From: JBCBCP01 sp038530575
GTDB lineage: Bacteria; Pseudomonadota; Alphaproteobacteria; Rhodobacterales; Rhodobacteraceae
Reading direction: 5' to 3'
DNA: 64,000 bases
Assembly (NCBI GenBank): GCA_038530575.1
Contig: JBCBCP010000007.1
Location: 1 to 64,000, forward strand
Both the position numbers and the translations under genes were made by a program. The notes beneath the pieces were generated by a model that saw only the letters and a program-made list of their open reading frames with translations, made no database searches and was not told the DNA's origin. Position 1 is the stretch's first letter. Each line of letters begins with the position of its first letter. Of this stretch, positions 17,177-25,589 are shown in pieces.

Positions 17177-19591
17177 ATGAAATCAACAGCACGTGCAGTG
17201 GTCATCGGCGGCGGCATCGCCGGGTGCTCGACGCTTTATCACCTGTGCACCGAAGGCTGGACGGACGTGATCCTGCTCGAACGGGACGAGTTGACCTCGG
17301 GCACCACATGGCACTCCGCCGCGCAGGTCACCGCCTTCGGCATGAACCAGACGATGGTCGGCCTCAAGGCGCATTCGATCAAGCTTTACAAAGACTTGCG
17401 CGATGATCCCGACTATCCGGTGGGCTACAATCACGGCGATGGCGGCATTCGTCTGGCCAATTGCGACCGGGTGATGGAGGGCTATCACCACTTCGCGTCC
17501 ATGGCCCGCGGCATGGGGGTGGAGTACGAGGTGATCGACGCCGCCGAGTGCCAGCGCCGCAATCCGCTCATCTCGACCGAGAACCTGATCGGCGGGCTTT
17601 GGGACGGGGAGGACGGGCATATCGACCCCGCCCAGCTGTGTGCCGCGCTGACCCGCCGTGCCCGCAAGATGGGCGCCGAGGTCTACCGGCATACCCCCGT
17701 CACAGGCCTTACCCAGCACGCCGATGACACCTGGACGGTGCACACCGAAAAGGGAGACATAACCTGCGAAGTCGTTGTAAACGCAGGCGGATATCGCTGT
17801 AATGAGGTTGGCGCGATGATGGGTGTGACCCATCCCGTCGCCTCGATGGAGCATCAGTATTTCATCACCGAAGAGATCCCCGCGATCCGCGACGCAGGCC
17901 ACCGCATCCCCCTCCTGCGCTGTCCGATCAGTGACTACTACTGCCGCCAGGAAAAGACGGGCCTGCTGCTGGGCTTTTACGAACAGGACTGCAAGACGTG
18001 GGGTATGGATGGGATTTCCCCCAGCTTTACCATGGACTTATGCCCGGATGACCTGGACCGCGTGTCCGATGTACTCGAGGGGGCCATCGCCCGCATGCCG
18101 GTGCTGGCCGAGACGGGGATCAAGACCATCGTGAACGGCCCCATCACCTATACGATCGACGGCGCGCCGCTGGTCGGCCCGATCCCCGGCAAGCGAAATG
18201 CGTTTTGTATCATAGGCTTGCGGGCAGGCCTTGGCGAAGGGGGCGGGCATGGTTGGCTGCTCGCCCAGCAGATCGTGCATGGCGAGGCATGCTATGACAC
18301 CTGGTGCCTCGACCCGCGCCGCTTTACCGGCCATGCAACGGTCGAACTGACGGCGCTAAAGGCGATCGAGGACTACCAGAACGAATTCCGCTTCCACTTC
18401 CCCAATGAGCATCGCCCCGCAGGTCGGAATGCGAAAACTACGCCGCTCACGCACATCCTCGCCGCGGAAGGGGCAGAGTTCACCGTGGTGAACGGCTGGG
18501 AACGGGCGGAATATTTCAAGCCTTCCAAGGGCTTCCACGTCACACCCCAATTTGGCATCGACGAGGCCGAGGCGCTGGTCGCCGAAGAGGTCAAAGCCGT
18601 GCAGACGGCTGTGGGCCTTGCCGAAGTGAACGGCTTCAACCGGATCGAGATCACTGGGGTTGACCGGCACAGCTTTATGGACCGTATGGTTTGCGGCGCC
18701 GTGCCCAAGCGGGAAGGTCGCGTTGGCCTCGCTTACTTGCTGAACTCTCACGGCAATCTGAAGGCCGAAGCGACGCTGGCGAACCTGCCGGGCGACCGGC
18801 TGTGGTACGGCTCGGCCGCGGCATCCGAATGGCACGACATGGATTGGTTGCGTCTCAATGTGAAACCGGACGAAGACGTCGATTTTCGATGCCTGACCAA
18901 TGATTTGACCATTTTGCTTCTGGCCGGGCCAAGAGCACGTGCTGTCTTGTCTGCTGCTTCGCGTGGTGATTGGAGTGCCGATGCCTTTCCCTGGCTCTCG
19001 GCGCGGGAGGCACATATCGGCTTTGTCCCGGCAACCGTGATGGCGGTCAGCTATTCGGGCGAGTTGGCTTACGAAATTCATGTGTCCAATGCGCATTTGA
19101 ACGCGGCGTATACAGCGCTGCGCACCGCCGGAGCGCCCCACGACCTACGGCTCTTTGGTGCGCGCGCGGTCGAATCAATGCGCATGGAAAAGGGGTTCCT
19201 GCACTGGAAGGCCGATATCCTGACCGAATTTGACCCGTTCGAGACTGGCCTCGACCGGTTCGTGCGGATGCAAAAGCCTGATTTTATTGGTAAGGCAGCC
19301 CTTGCAGCCAAGGATGGGCCGACCCGAAAGCTGGCCGTTCTGCACGTGGACAGCGAAACGCACGTGGCACATGGCGGGGCATCGGTGATGGCGGACGGCG
19401 CTGTTGTCGGCACCGTCACCTCGGGCGCGCTGGGCCACCGCATCGGGCTCAACATCGCCTATGCCTTTCTTGACCCCGCTTGCGCTGCAGAAGGCACAGA
19501 GCTGCAGATCGATATCTGCGGCACGCTGGCCGGCGCAAAGGTCAGCCCGCCCTGCGCCTACGACCCCGGCATGACCCATGTGCGCGATTGA
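17177..19591 (+). CDS. FAD-dependent oxidoreductase / GcvT fusion (dimethylglycine or sarcosine dehydrogenase-like)
   Basis: An 804-residue enzyme. The N-terminal DAO-type FAD domain has the dinucleotide motif VIGGGIAG (9-16) and TSGTTWHSA, where His46 aligns with the histidine that binds FAD covalently in dimethylglycine dehydrogenase. From about residue 430 to the end is a GcvT-like aminomethyltransferase domain that would pass the one-carbon unit to tetrahydrofolate. ATG 17177 follows a strong GGGAGAGG site. It is the likely downstream partner of the divergent MttB-family enzyme in N-methyl removal. The exact substrate is unproven. Confidence 0.9.
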   Translation: MKSTARAVVIGGGIAGCSTLYHLCTEGWTDVILLERDELTSGTTWHSAAQVTAFGMNQTMVGLKAHSIKLYKDLRDDPDYPVGYNHGDGGIRLANCDRVMEGYHHFASMARGMGVEYEVIDAAECQRRNPLISTENLIGGLWDGEDGHIDPAQLCAALTRRARKMGAEVYRHTPVTGLTQHADDTWTVHTEKGDITCEVVVNAGGYRCNEVGAMMGVTHPVASMEHQYFITEEIPAIRDAGHRIPLLRCPISDYYCRQEKTGLLLGFYEQDCKTWGMDGISPSFTMDLCPDDLDRVSDVLEGAIARMPVLAETGIKTIVNGPITYTIDGAPLVGPIPGKRNAFCIIGLRAGLGEGGGHGWLLAQQIVHGEACYDTWCLDPRRFTGHATVELTALKAIEDYQNEFRFHFPNEHRPAGRNAKTTPLTHILAAEGAEFTVVNGWERAEYFKPSKGFHVTPQFGIDEAEALVAEEVKAVQTAVGLAEVNGFNRIEITGVDRHSFMDRMVCGAVPKREGRVGLAYLLNSHGNLKAEATLANLPGDRLWYGSAAASEWHDMDWLRLNVKPDEDVDFRCLTNDLTILLLAGPRARAVLSAASRGDWSADAFPWLSAREAHIGFVPATVMAVSYSGELAYEIHVSNAHLNAAYTALRTAGAPHDLRLFGARAVESMRMEKGFLHWKADILTEFDPFETGLDRFVRMQKPDFIGKAALAAKDGPTRKLAVLHVDSETHVAHGGASVMADGAVVGTVTSGALGHRIGLNIAYAFLDPACAAEGTELQIDICGTLAGAKVSPPCAYDPGMTHVRD

Positions 19592-19658
19592 CGCAGGTTA
19601 GCCTTGTCATGCGGTCATGGTTCGGCCTTTACTCTCACCAGTGATGCATAACGACTAG

Positions 19659-19693
19659 TTACAAAACCAGGTGACCGATGCCTGTTTCTGTAA
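19659..19693. promoter_or_regulatory. Inverted repeat upstream of the TRAP transporter
   Basis: The arms TTACAAAACCAGG (19659-19671) and CCTGTTTCTGTAA (19681-19693) pair at 11 of 13 positions around a 9-base spacer. The repeat lies about 65 bases before the dctP start, a usual place for an operator. No regulator gene adjoins the transporter, so the protein that binds it is unknown. Confidence 0.45.
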
Positions 19694-19756
19694 TACGTCT
19701 TGTGCTCAGGTTGTTCGCCACCAAACGCGCGAACGCATGATAGGGAGGACTAAAAC

Positions 19757-20794
19757 ATGACATTTATCCGCAAAGCGCTTGCGCCGATGATCGCTGCTGC
19801 CACCATGGCCGCCGCGCCCGCGATGGCGCAGGACGTCACGCTGAAGCTGCACCAGTTCCTGCCGGCGCAGGCCAACGTGCCCAAGCACGTGCTGGACGTC
19901 TGGGCCGACCGGGTCGAGGCGGCCTCGGATGGTCGGATCGAGATCGAGCGCTATCCCTCGATGCAGCTGGGCGGCGTCCCGCCAGAGCTGATGGACCAGG
20001 CCATTGACGGCGTGGCCGACATCGTCTGGACCGTTGTGGGCTACACCCCCGGCCGCTTCCCGACGACCGAGGTGTTCGAGCTGCCCTTCATGGTCGAGGA
20101 TGCCCGCGCGGCCTCCTGCGCCTACTGGAAGATGTACGAAGAGCACATGCAGGAGGAATTCGCCGACGTGAAGATCCTCGGTACCTGGGTGCATGGCCCC
20201 GGCATGTTCCACACCGCGGACCCGGTGGAAACGCCCGCCGACCTGCAGGGCATGAAGATCCGCGGCGGCTCCCGCCTCGTGAATAAGCTGCTGGAGCTGA
20301 CGGGTGCAACGCCGGTTGGCATGCCCGTGCCCGCCGTGCCCGAAGGCCTGTCCAAAGGCGTGATCGACGGCACCACCATCCCGTGGGAAGTCACCGCCGC
20401 GCTGAAGGTGCCGGAGCTTGTGGATTATCACACCGAGTTCGAAGGCCCCGCGCTCTATACGCTGACCTTCGTTCTGGCGATGAACAAGGACGCCTATGCA
20501 GGCATGCCGGCCGATCTGCAGGCCATTCTGGACGCAAATTCGGGGCTCGAATTCTCTGTCTTTGCCGGTGGCACGCAGCAGGATTATGACCTGCCCGCGC
20601 GCGAGGCCGCTGTTGAAAATGGCAACACCATTGTCACCGTGACCGACACCGCAGCATGGCAAGAGGCCGTTTCGCCGATCATCACCGACTGGATCGCGGA
20701 GCGTGATGCCGCAGGTCAGGACGGTCAGGCGCTGGTCGATCAGGCGCGCAGCCTGATGAATGGCGAGTGCAAGGGCATGACCGCCAAGATGTAA
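19757..20794 (+). CDS. TRAP transporter substrate-binding protein (DctP family)
   Basis: Periplasmic solute receptor of 345 residues. A signal peptide (about 1-25, ending AAPAMA-QD) is followed by a DctP fold with the family's GMKIRG segment, whose arginine normally contacts the substrate carboxylate, and by GVIDGTTIPWE. It captures an organic acid and delivers it to the DctQM permease encoded next. A GGGAGGA ribosome site precedes ATG 19757. The neighbouring aryl-CoA ligases make an aromatic or arylpropenoic acid a reasonable ligand, but that is inference. Confidence 0.93.
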   Translation: MTFIRKALAPMIAAATMAAAPAMAQDVTLKLHQFLPAQANVPKHVLDVWADRVEAASDGRIEIERYPSMQLGGVPPELMDQAIDGVADIVWTVVGYTPGRFPTTEVFELPFMVEDARAASCAYWKMYEEHMQEEFADVKILGTWVHGPGMFHTADPVETPADLQGMKIRGGSRLVNKLLELTGATPVGMPVPAVPEGLSKGVIDGTTIPWEVTAALKVPELVDYHTEFEGPALYTLTFVLAMNKDAYAGMPADLQAILDANSGLEFSVFAGGTQQDYDLPAREAAVENGNTIVTVTDTAAWQEAVSPIITDWIAERDAAGQDGQALVDQARSLMNGECKGMTAKM

Positions 20795-20817
20795 GCGGCC
20801 TGTCTGCACAACGATCC

Positions 20818-20847
20818 GGGCGGGCCGCAACAAGGGGCCCGCCCTTT
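20818..20847 (+). terminator. Intercistronic hairpin between dctP and dctQ
   Basis: Stem GGGCGGGCC/GGCCCGCCC (9 pairs) with a 9-base loop, followed by TTT. This resembles an attenuator or mRNA-stabilising hairpin that lets the binding protein be made in excess over the permease, a common arrangement in binding-protein-dependent transporters. Confidence 0.7.
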
Positions 20848-20866
20848 CCCCGAGGCGGGAGCCACC

Positions 20867-21436
20867 ATGCATTCTGTGATGATGCGCCTTGCGCGCGTAA
20901 TGGCCTTTCTGGGCGGCGCCGTGCTCACGGCGCTGATCCTTCTGACCTGTCTGTCGATCCTTGGCCGCACGCTGAACAGCGCGCTGCATGCCATCGGCAC
21001 AGGCTGGGCCCAGTCCCTGATCGAGCTTGGCGTCGGACCCGTTAACGGGGACTTTGAACTGGTCGAGGCTGGCATGGCCTTTGCCATCTTCGCGTTCCTG
21101 CCGCTGTGCCAGATCACCGCCGGCCACGCGGTTGTCGATATCTTTACCTCTCAGATGCCGGACCGGCTGCGTCGCGTCCTTGCCAGCATCACGGAGATCG
21201 TCTTTGCCCTGATCCTCGTCCTGATCGCGGTCCAGCTCTGGTCGGGGATGGAATCGAAAATCCGCTCGGGCCAGACCAGCTTCATCCTCGCCTACCCGGT
21301 GTGGTGGGGCTATGCGGGCGCGATGGTTGGCGCCTTTTTTGCGGCGCTTATCGCCGTCTACATGGCGGTGATGCGCACGTTCGAGGCCGCGACTGGCCGC
21401 GCCATCTTGCCTGAGGCCGAGGGGGCAGAGCATTGA
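20867..21436 (+). CDS. TRAP transporter small permease (DctQ family)
   Basis: A 189-residue membrane protein with four predicted transmembrane segments (about residues 10-32, 60-80, 98-118 and 145-168), matching the DctQ family. It forms the membrane complex with the DctM subunit. The stop overlaps the start of the next gene (TTGA), indicating translational coupling. The segment FELVEAGMAFAIFAFLPLCQ is typical of DctQ. Confidence 0.9.
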   Translation: MHSVMMRLARVMAFLGGAVLTALILLTCLSILGRTLNSALHAIGTGWAQSLIELGVGPVNGDFELVEAGMAFAIFAFLPLCQITAGHAVVDIFTSQMPDRLRRVLASITEIVFALILVLIAVQLWSGMESKIRSGQTSFILAYPVWWGYAGAMVGAFFAALIAVYMAVMRTFEAATGRAILPEAEGAEH

Positions 21437-22929
21437 GCGACATCCTGATCGGTGCGCTGTCGTTCCCGGCGCTGCTTTTGCTCATCTTCCTGCGTGTGCC
21501 GATCGGGCTGGCGATGTTCCTCGCGGGCCTTGTCGGCCTGGTCATTGTTACGGGCGATACAACCATCCCTTTCGCGCGGCTGAAGTCCGAAACCTACACC
21601 ACGTTTTCCAACTACTCGCTGTCGATTATCCCGATGTTCCTGCTGATGGGGCATTTCGCGACGCTGGGCGGCATGAGCCAGGCGCTGTTCAAGGCCGCCG
21701 AAGGCTTTCTGGGCCACCGCAAGGGCGGGGTGGCGATGGCGGCTGTGGGGGCTTGCGCGGGCTTTGGCGCGATTTGCGGCTCCTCTCTGGCCACGGCGGC
21801 CACGATGGGCCGCGTGGCCCTGCCAGAGCTGCGCCAATACGGCTATGCGGGCGGCTTTTCGACGGCAACGCTGGCCGCGGGCGGCACATTGGGCATCCTG
21901 ATCCCGCCCTCGGTCGTGCTGGTGATCTATGCCATCCTGACCGAACAGAACATCGCCAAGCTGTTCCTCGCCGCCTTCATCCCCGGCATTATCGCGGCAC
22001 TGGGCTACGTGATCGCCATCCGCCTTTATGTCGCGATCAATCCGAACGAGGCGGGCACCCGCCCCCGCGTGCCCTGGGGTCCGCGCATGCAGGCGCTGTT
22101 CAAGGTCTGGCCGGTCCTCATCGTCTTTGCGCTGGTTGTGGGCGGCATCTACGCGGGCATCTTTACCCCGACCGAGGGCGCCGCCGTTGGCGCGTTCGGC
22201 ACGGGCCTCATTGCCTGGTTCGCCGGGGGCCTCACCTGGGCCAGCCTTGGGGAGTCGTTCCGCGTGACCGCCAAGGCCACCGCGATGATCTTCTTCATCG
22301 TGCTTGGCGCGGCCTTCTACAACGGCTTTCTGGCGCTGACGCAGGTGCCGCAAGAACTGGCAGCTTGGATAAGCGGCCAAGGGTTTTCACCCTTCCTCGT
22401 GCTGATCTGCATCCTTGTTTTCTACCTGCTTCTGGGCTGCGTGATGGACAGCCTGTCGATGATCCTGCTTACCATCCCGATCTTCTGGCCCATCGTTCAG
22501 GAACTCGACTTTTCCTTCGTCTCGATGGTCGAACTGCAGACTGCCAAGCTGGCCGAGCTGGTCGCCTCGGGCAAGGAGCTGCCCCAAGCCGTGCTGGCCG
22601 AGGCGCAGGCGATGCTGGCCGCGGGGCAGGAGCTGCCGCGCGAGATCACGCGCGAGCTGGGCCTGCGGGGTGTGTCAAACGGTGTGCTGAACCGCGTGAA
22701 CACAGAGATGGTGGCGATCTGGTTCGGCATCCTCGTGTTGATCGTGGTCGAGGTTGGGCTGATCACACCGCCAGTGGGCATGAACCTCTTTGTGATCAAC
22801 GCGATGTCCCGCGACACGCCAATGACCCACACCTACAAGGCGGTGCTGTATTTCGTTGGCTCTGATCTGGTGCGGGTGGCGCTGCTCCTTACTTTCCCGG
22901 TTATCACCTTGTTCCTGCTACCGATATAG
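21433..22929 (+). CDS. TRAP transporter large permease (DctM family) with internal insertion
   Basis: A 498-residue ion-coupled permease with about 12 hydrophobic segments. The DctM signatures GGVAMAAVGACAGFGAICGSS, TLGILIPPS and EVGLITPPVGMNLFVI are present. Unlike ordinary DctM proteins of about 425-440 residues, it has an extra hydrophilic, helical stretch of roughly 65 residues (about 362-428) just before the final conserved transmembrane block. The start is TTG 21433, overlapping the dctQ stop. It probably moves the acid bound by the upstream receptor. Confidence 0.92.
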   Translation: MSDILIGALSFPALLLLIFLRVPIGLAMFLAGLVGLVIVTGDTTIPFARLKSETYTTFSNYSLSIIPMFLLMGHFATLGGMSQALFKAAEGFLGHRKGGVAMAAVGACAGFGAICGSSLATAATMGRVALPELRQYGYAGGFSTATLAAGGTLGILIPPSVVLVIYAILTEQNIAKLFLAAFIPGIIAALGYVIAIRLYVAINPNEAGTRPRVPWGPRMQALFKVWPVLIVFALVVGGIYAGIFTPTEGAAVGAFGTGLIAWFAGGLTWASLGESFRVTAKATAMIFFIVLGAAFYNGFLALTQVPQELAAWISGQGFSPFLVLICILVFYLLLGCVMDSLSMILLTIPIFWPIVQELDFSFVSMVELQTAKLAELVASGKELPQAVLAEAQAMLAAGQELPREITRELGLRGVSNGVLNRVNTEMVAIWFGILVLIVVEVGLITPPVGMNLFVINAMSRDTPMTHTYKAVLYFVGSDLVRVALLLTFPVITLFLLPI

Positions 22930-22941
22930 AGGGGGGCGCGC

Positions 22942-23706
22942 GTGGGCGAACACACGCAGATCACGCAGGACGGCCCGGTCACGGTCCTGACCCTGAACCG
23001 CCCGGACAAGCGGAATGCCATGTCGAACGGCCTTTTAGCTGAAATCGATGCGGTCTTCACTGCCCCGCCAGAGGGCACGCGCGTGGTCGTCATCCACGGG
23101 GAAGGCGGGCATTACTGCGCCGGGCTGGACCTGAGCGAGCATCAGCACCGCGATGCCGAAGGCACCATGCAGCAATCGCGGCTCTGGCATGCGGTGCTGG
23201 ACCGGGTGCAATCGGGCGGCCTGCCCGTTGTCAGCGCCATGACCGGGGCGGTGATCGGCGGCGGGCTTGAACTGGCGACCGCCACCCATGTCCGCATCGC
23301 CGAGCCCGGCTGCATCTTTCAGCTGCCCGAGGGGCGGCGCGGTATCTTTGTCGGCGGCGGCGCCACGGTACGGGTGGCGCGGATCATCGGTGCCGACCGG
23401 ATGACAGAGATGATGCTGACCGGTCGCAAATACGGCACTGAGGATGCCGTGGCGCTGGGCCTTGCGCATTATGCTGTGGGGGCGGGAGAGGCGCTGCCCC
23501 GCGCGCTTGAGATCGCCCACCAGATCGCCGGGAACGCGCCACTGTCGAACTACATGATGATCCAGGGCATCACCCGGATCGACGATATGTCCCGCTCGGA
23601 TGGGCTCTTTGTCGAAAGCCTCTGCGCGGCGCTGGCGCAGACCAGCCCGGACGCGCTGGAGGGTCTGCAGGCCTTTCTGGAAAAGCGCGCGCCCAAGTTC
23701 CGATGA
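22942..23706 (+). CDS. Enoyl-CoA hydratase/isomerase (crotonase) family
   Basis: A 254-residue crotonase-fold enzyme acting on acyl- or aryl-CoA thioesters. The oxyanion-hole segments are HYCAGLDL and GAVIGGGLELA, and the acidic active-site region is IFQLPEGRRGIFVGGG. It begins at GTG 22942, 12 bases after the TRAP permease stop, and overlaps the next ligase gene by ATGA. Paired with a feruloyl-CoA-synthase-like ligase, it could be a hydratase/aldolase that shortens phenylpropenoyl-CoA; simple beta-oxidation hydratase is the alternative. Confidence 0.85.
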   Translation: MGEHTQITQDGPVTVLTLNRPDKRNAMSNGLLAEIDAVFTAPPEGTRVVVIHGEGGHYCAGLDLSEHQHRDAEGTMQQSRLWHAVLDRVQSGGLPVVSAMTGAVIGGGLELATATHVRIAEPGCIFQLPEGRRGIFVGGGATVRVARIIGADRMTEMMLTGRKYGTEDAVALGLAHYAVGAGEALPRALEIAHQIAGNAPLSNYMMIQGITRIDDMSRSDGLFVESLCAALAQTSPDALEGLQAFLEKRAPKFR

Positions 23707-25505
23707 CCGCGCATCTGAACCTTCCTCCGCATGAAATCCTGCGCGAGGATCGCGCGGACGGGTCTATCATCCTGCGCTCTGGCCTTGCGCTGCCGACCCC
23801 GGCCCGCTGCACGGGGGATTGGCTGCGGCATTGGGCGGGCCAGCGCCCGGACGCGATTTTTCTGGCCGAACGCAGCGGCCCTGGCTGGCGCAGCGAAACC
23901 TATGGCTCTGCCTGGGCCAAGGCCCGCGCGATCGGCGGCTGGCTGCTTGGGCAGGGGATGGGCGCGGATACGCCGCTGCTGATCCTGTCCGGTAACGGGA
24001 TTGACCACGCGCTGATGGCGCTGGGCGCGCAACTCGTTGGCGTGCCTTACGTGCCGGTGGCCGAGCAATACGCGCTGGTTGAGGCGGCTGAGGCGCGCCT
24101 GCGCTATGTGATCGACCTGATCCGGCCCGCGCGGGTCTTTGCCACCGATGGCGCGGCCTATGGCCGGGCGGTGGCGCTTGCCGGGTGCCCTGCCATCGCG
24201 TCGGATCCGGCGGATACCGGGGCCACTTCGCTGGCTGCGTTGCTCGCGCATGACGACGCGGGCGTTGATGATGCTCTGGCCGCTATAACCCCGGACACTG
24301 TGGCCAAGGTCCTGCTGACCTCCGGTTCCACCTCGGACCCCAAGGGCGTGCTGACGACGCAAGCCATGATGACCGTGAACCAGGCGCAGATCGCCGCCTG
24401 CCTGCCTTTCGTGGCAGAAAGGCCCCCCGTTCTGCTCGACTGGTTGCCTTGGAACCACGTCTTTGGAGGGTCCTACAATTTCAACATGGTGCTCGCAAAT
24501 GGCGGCACGCTCTATATCGACGATGGCAAACCGCTGCCTGCCCTGTTTCCCCGTACGGTCGAAAACCTCGGTGCGGTTGCGGGCACGATCAGCTTCAACG
24601 TGCCGGTTGGTTTTGCCCAGTTGGTCACGGCTCTGCGCGCCGATGAAGCCCTGCGCGAGACGTATTTCCAGAACCTCGACATGATCTTCTATGCCGGCGC
24701 GTCGCTGCCGCAAGAGACGTGGGCCGCGCTGGAGGAGCTGGCGCTGCAGACCGGTGGGCGCCTGCCGCTCATCACCTCGTCCTGGGGCCTGACAGAAACC
24801 GCGCCGGGCTGCCTGCTGCAGCATCAGCCCGCCAAGGGCGCGGGCATTGTCGGCGTGCCCATGCCGGGGTGGGAGGTCAAGTTGCTCCCCGACGCGGATG
24901 GCCGCATGGAGGTTCGCGTCCGCGGTGACGCCCTGTTCGACGGCTACTGGCAGAATCCGGCCAAGACGGCAGAGGCCTTTGATGAAGAGGGCTTTTTCAT
25001 CACCGGCGATGCCATGCGCTTTGTCGATGAGGCCGACATGTCCGCCGGGCTGCGCTTTGACGGGCGGCTGTCGGAGGATTTCAAGCTGCTGACCGGGACA
25101 TGGGTGCAGGCAGCGAACCTGCGGCTGGAGGTGCTGGGCGCGCTGGCCCCGCTGGCCGCCGATGTGGTCATCACCGGCGCCGGGCGGGACGAGGTCGGCG
25201 CGTTGATCGTCCCGAACCGCGCCGCACTTGAGGCCGCGGGCTTTGCCGTGACCGAGATCGAAGGCACTCTTTTGGCCGACGATCTGATGGACGAGATCAG
25301 GCGCCGCCTTGCAGCGCTGAGGGCGGGCAAAGGCTCCGCCAGCCGGATCGCGCGGGCGCTGATCATGGCAGAGCCGCCTTCCATGGCCGAGGGGGAGGCG
25401 ACGGCCAAGGGCAACATCAACTTTCCCAAGCTGCTCGCCCGACGCGCCGCGCTGGTAAGCCAACTTTACGACGACAGCGATCCGGCCAGCATAACGGTGT
25501 TTTAG
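23703..25505 (+). CDS. AMP-dependent acyl/aryl-CoA ligase, feruloyl-CoA synthase-like
   Basis: A 600-residue adenylate-forming ligase. The phosphate-binding loop LLTSGSTSDPKGV is near residue 205, SSWGLTETAP is the adenine-binding A5 motif, and FDGRLSEDFKL the hinge-region A8 motif. The length and the N-terminal LPTPARCTGDWLRHWA block resemble feruloyl-CoA synthases rather than acetyl-CoA synthetases. It would activate hydroxycinnamate-type acids to CoA esters. It is coupled to the preceding crotonase by an ATGA overlap and ends at the BoxR-type operator. Confidence 0.85.
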   Translation: MTAHLNLPPHEILREDRADGSIILRSGLALPTPARCTGDWLRHWAGQRPDAIFLAERSGPGWRSETYGSAWAKARAIGGWLLGQGMGADTPLLILSGNGIDHALMALGAQLVGVPYVPVAEQYALVEAAEARLRYVIDLIRPARVFATDGAAYGRAVALAGCPAIASDPADTGATSLAALLAHDDAGVDDALAAITPDTVAKVLLTSGSTSDPKGVLTTQAMMTVNQAQIAACLPFVAERPPVLLDWLPWNHVFGGSYNFNMVLANGGTLYIDDGKPLPALFPRTVENLGAVAGTISFNVPVGFAQLVTALRADEALRETYFQNLDMIFYAGASLPQETWAALEELALQTGGRLPLITSSWGLTETAPGCLLQHQPAKGAGIVGVPMPGWEVKLLPDADGRMEVRVRGDALFDGYWQNPAKTAEAFDEEGFFITGDAMRFVDEADMSAGLRFDGRLSEDFKLLTGTWVQAANLRLEVLGALAPLAADVVITGAGRDEVGALIVPNRAALEAAGFAVTEIEGTLLADDLMDEIRRRLAALRAGKGSASRIARALIMAEPPSMAEGEATAKGNINFPKLLARRAALVSQLYDDSDPASITVF

Positions 25506-25519
25506 TGCAGTAAAGTGCA
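25506..25519. promoter_or_regulatory. Candidate BoxR/BzdR operator (TGCA-N6-TGCA) upstream of the benzoate-CoA ligase
   Basis: TGCAGTAAAGTGCA lies directly after the upstream ligase stop and 71 bases before the benzoate-CoA ligase start. The BzdR/BoxR family is known to bind TGCA repeats arranged in palindromes, and a BoxR-type regulator is encoded at 31644-32534. A second TGCA-containing palindrome precedes boxC. Confidence 0.65.
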
Positions 25520-25589
25520 CCTGCCCTATGCGACTGTTGCGACATTCTGCCCACCCTTGCAGCATTAAGCCGTCTTTGGGAGGAGACAC

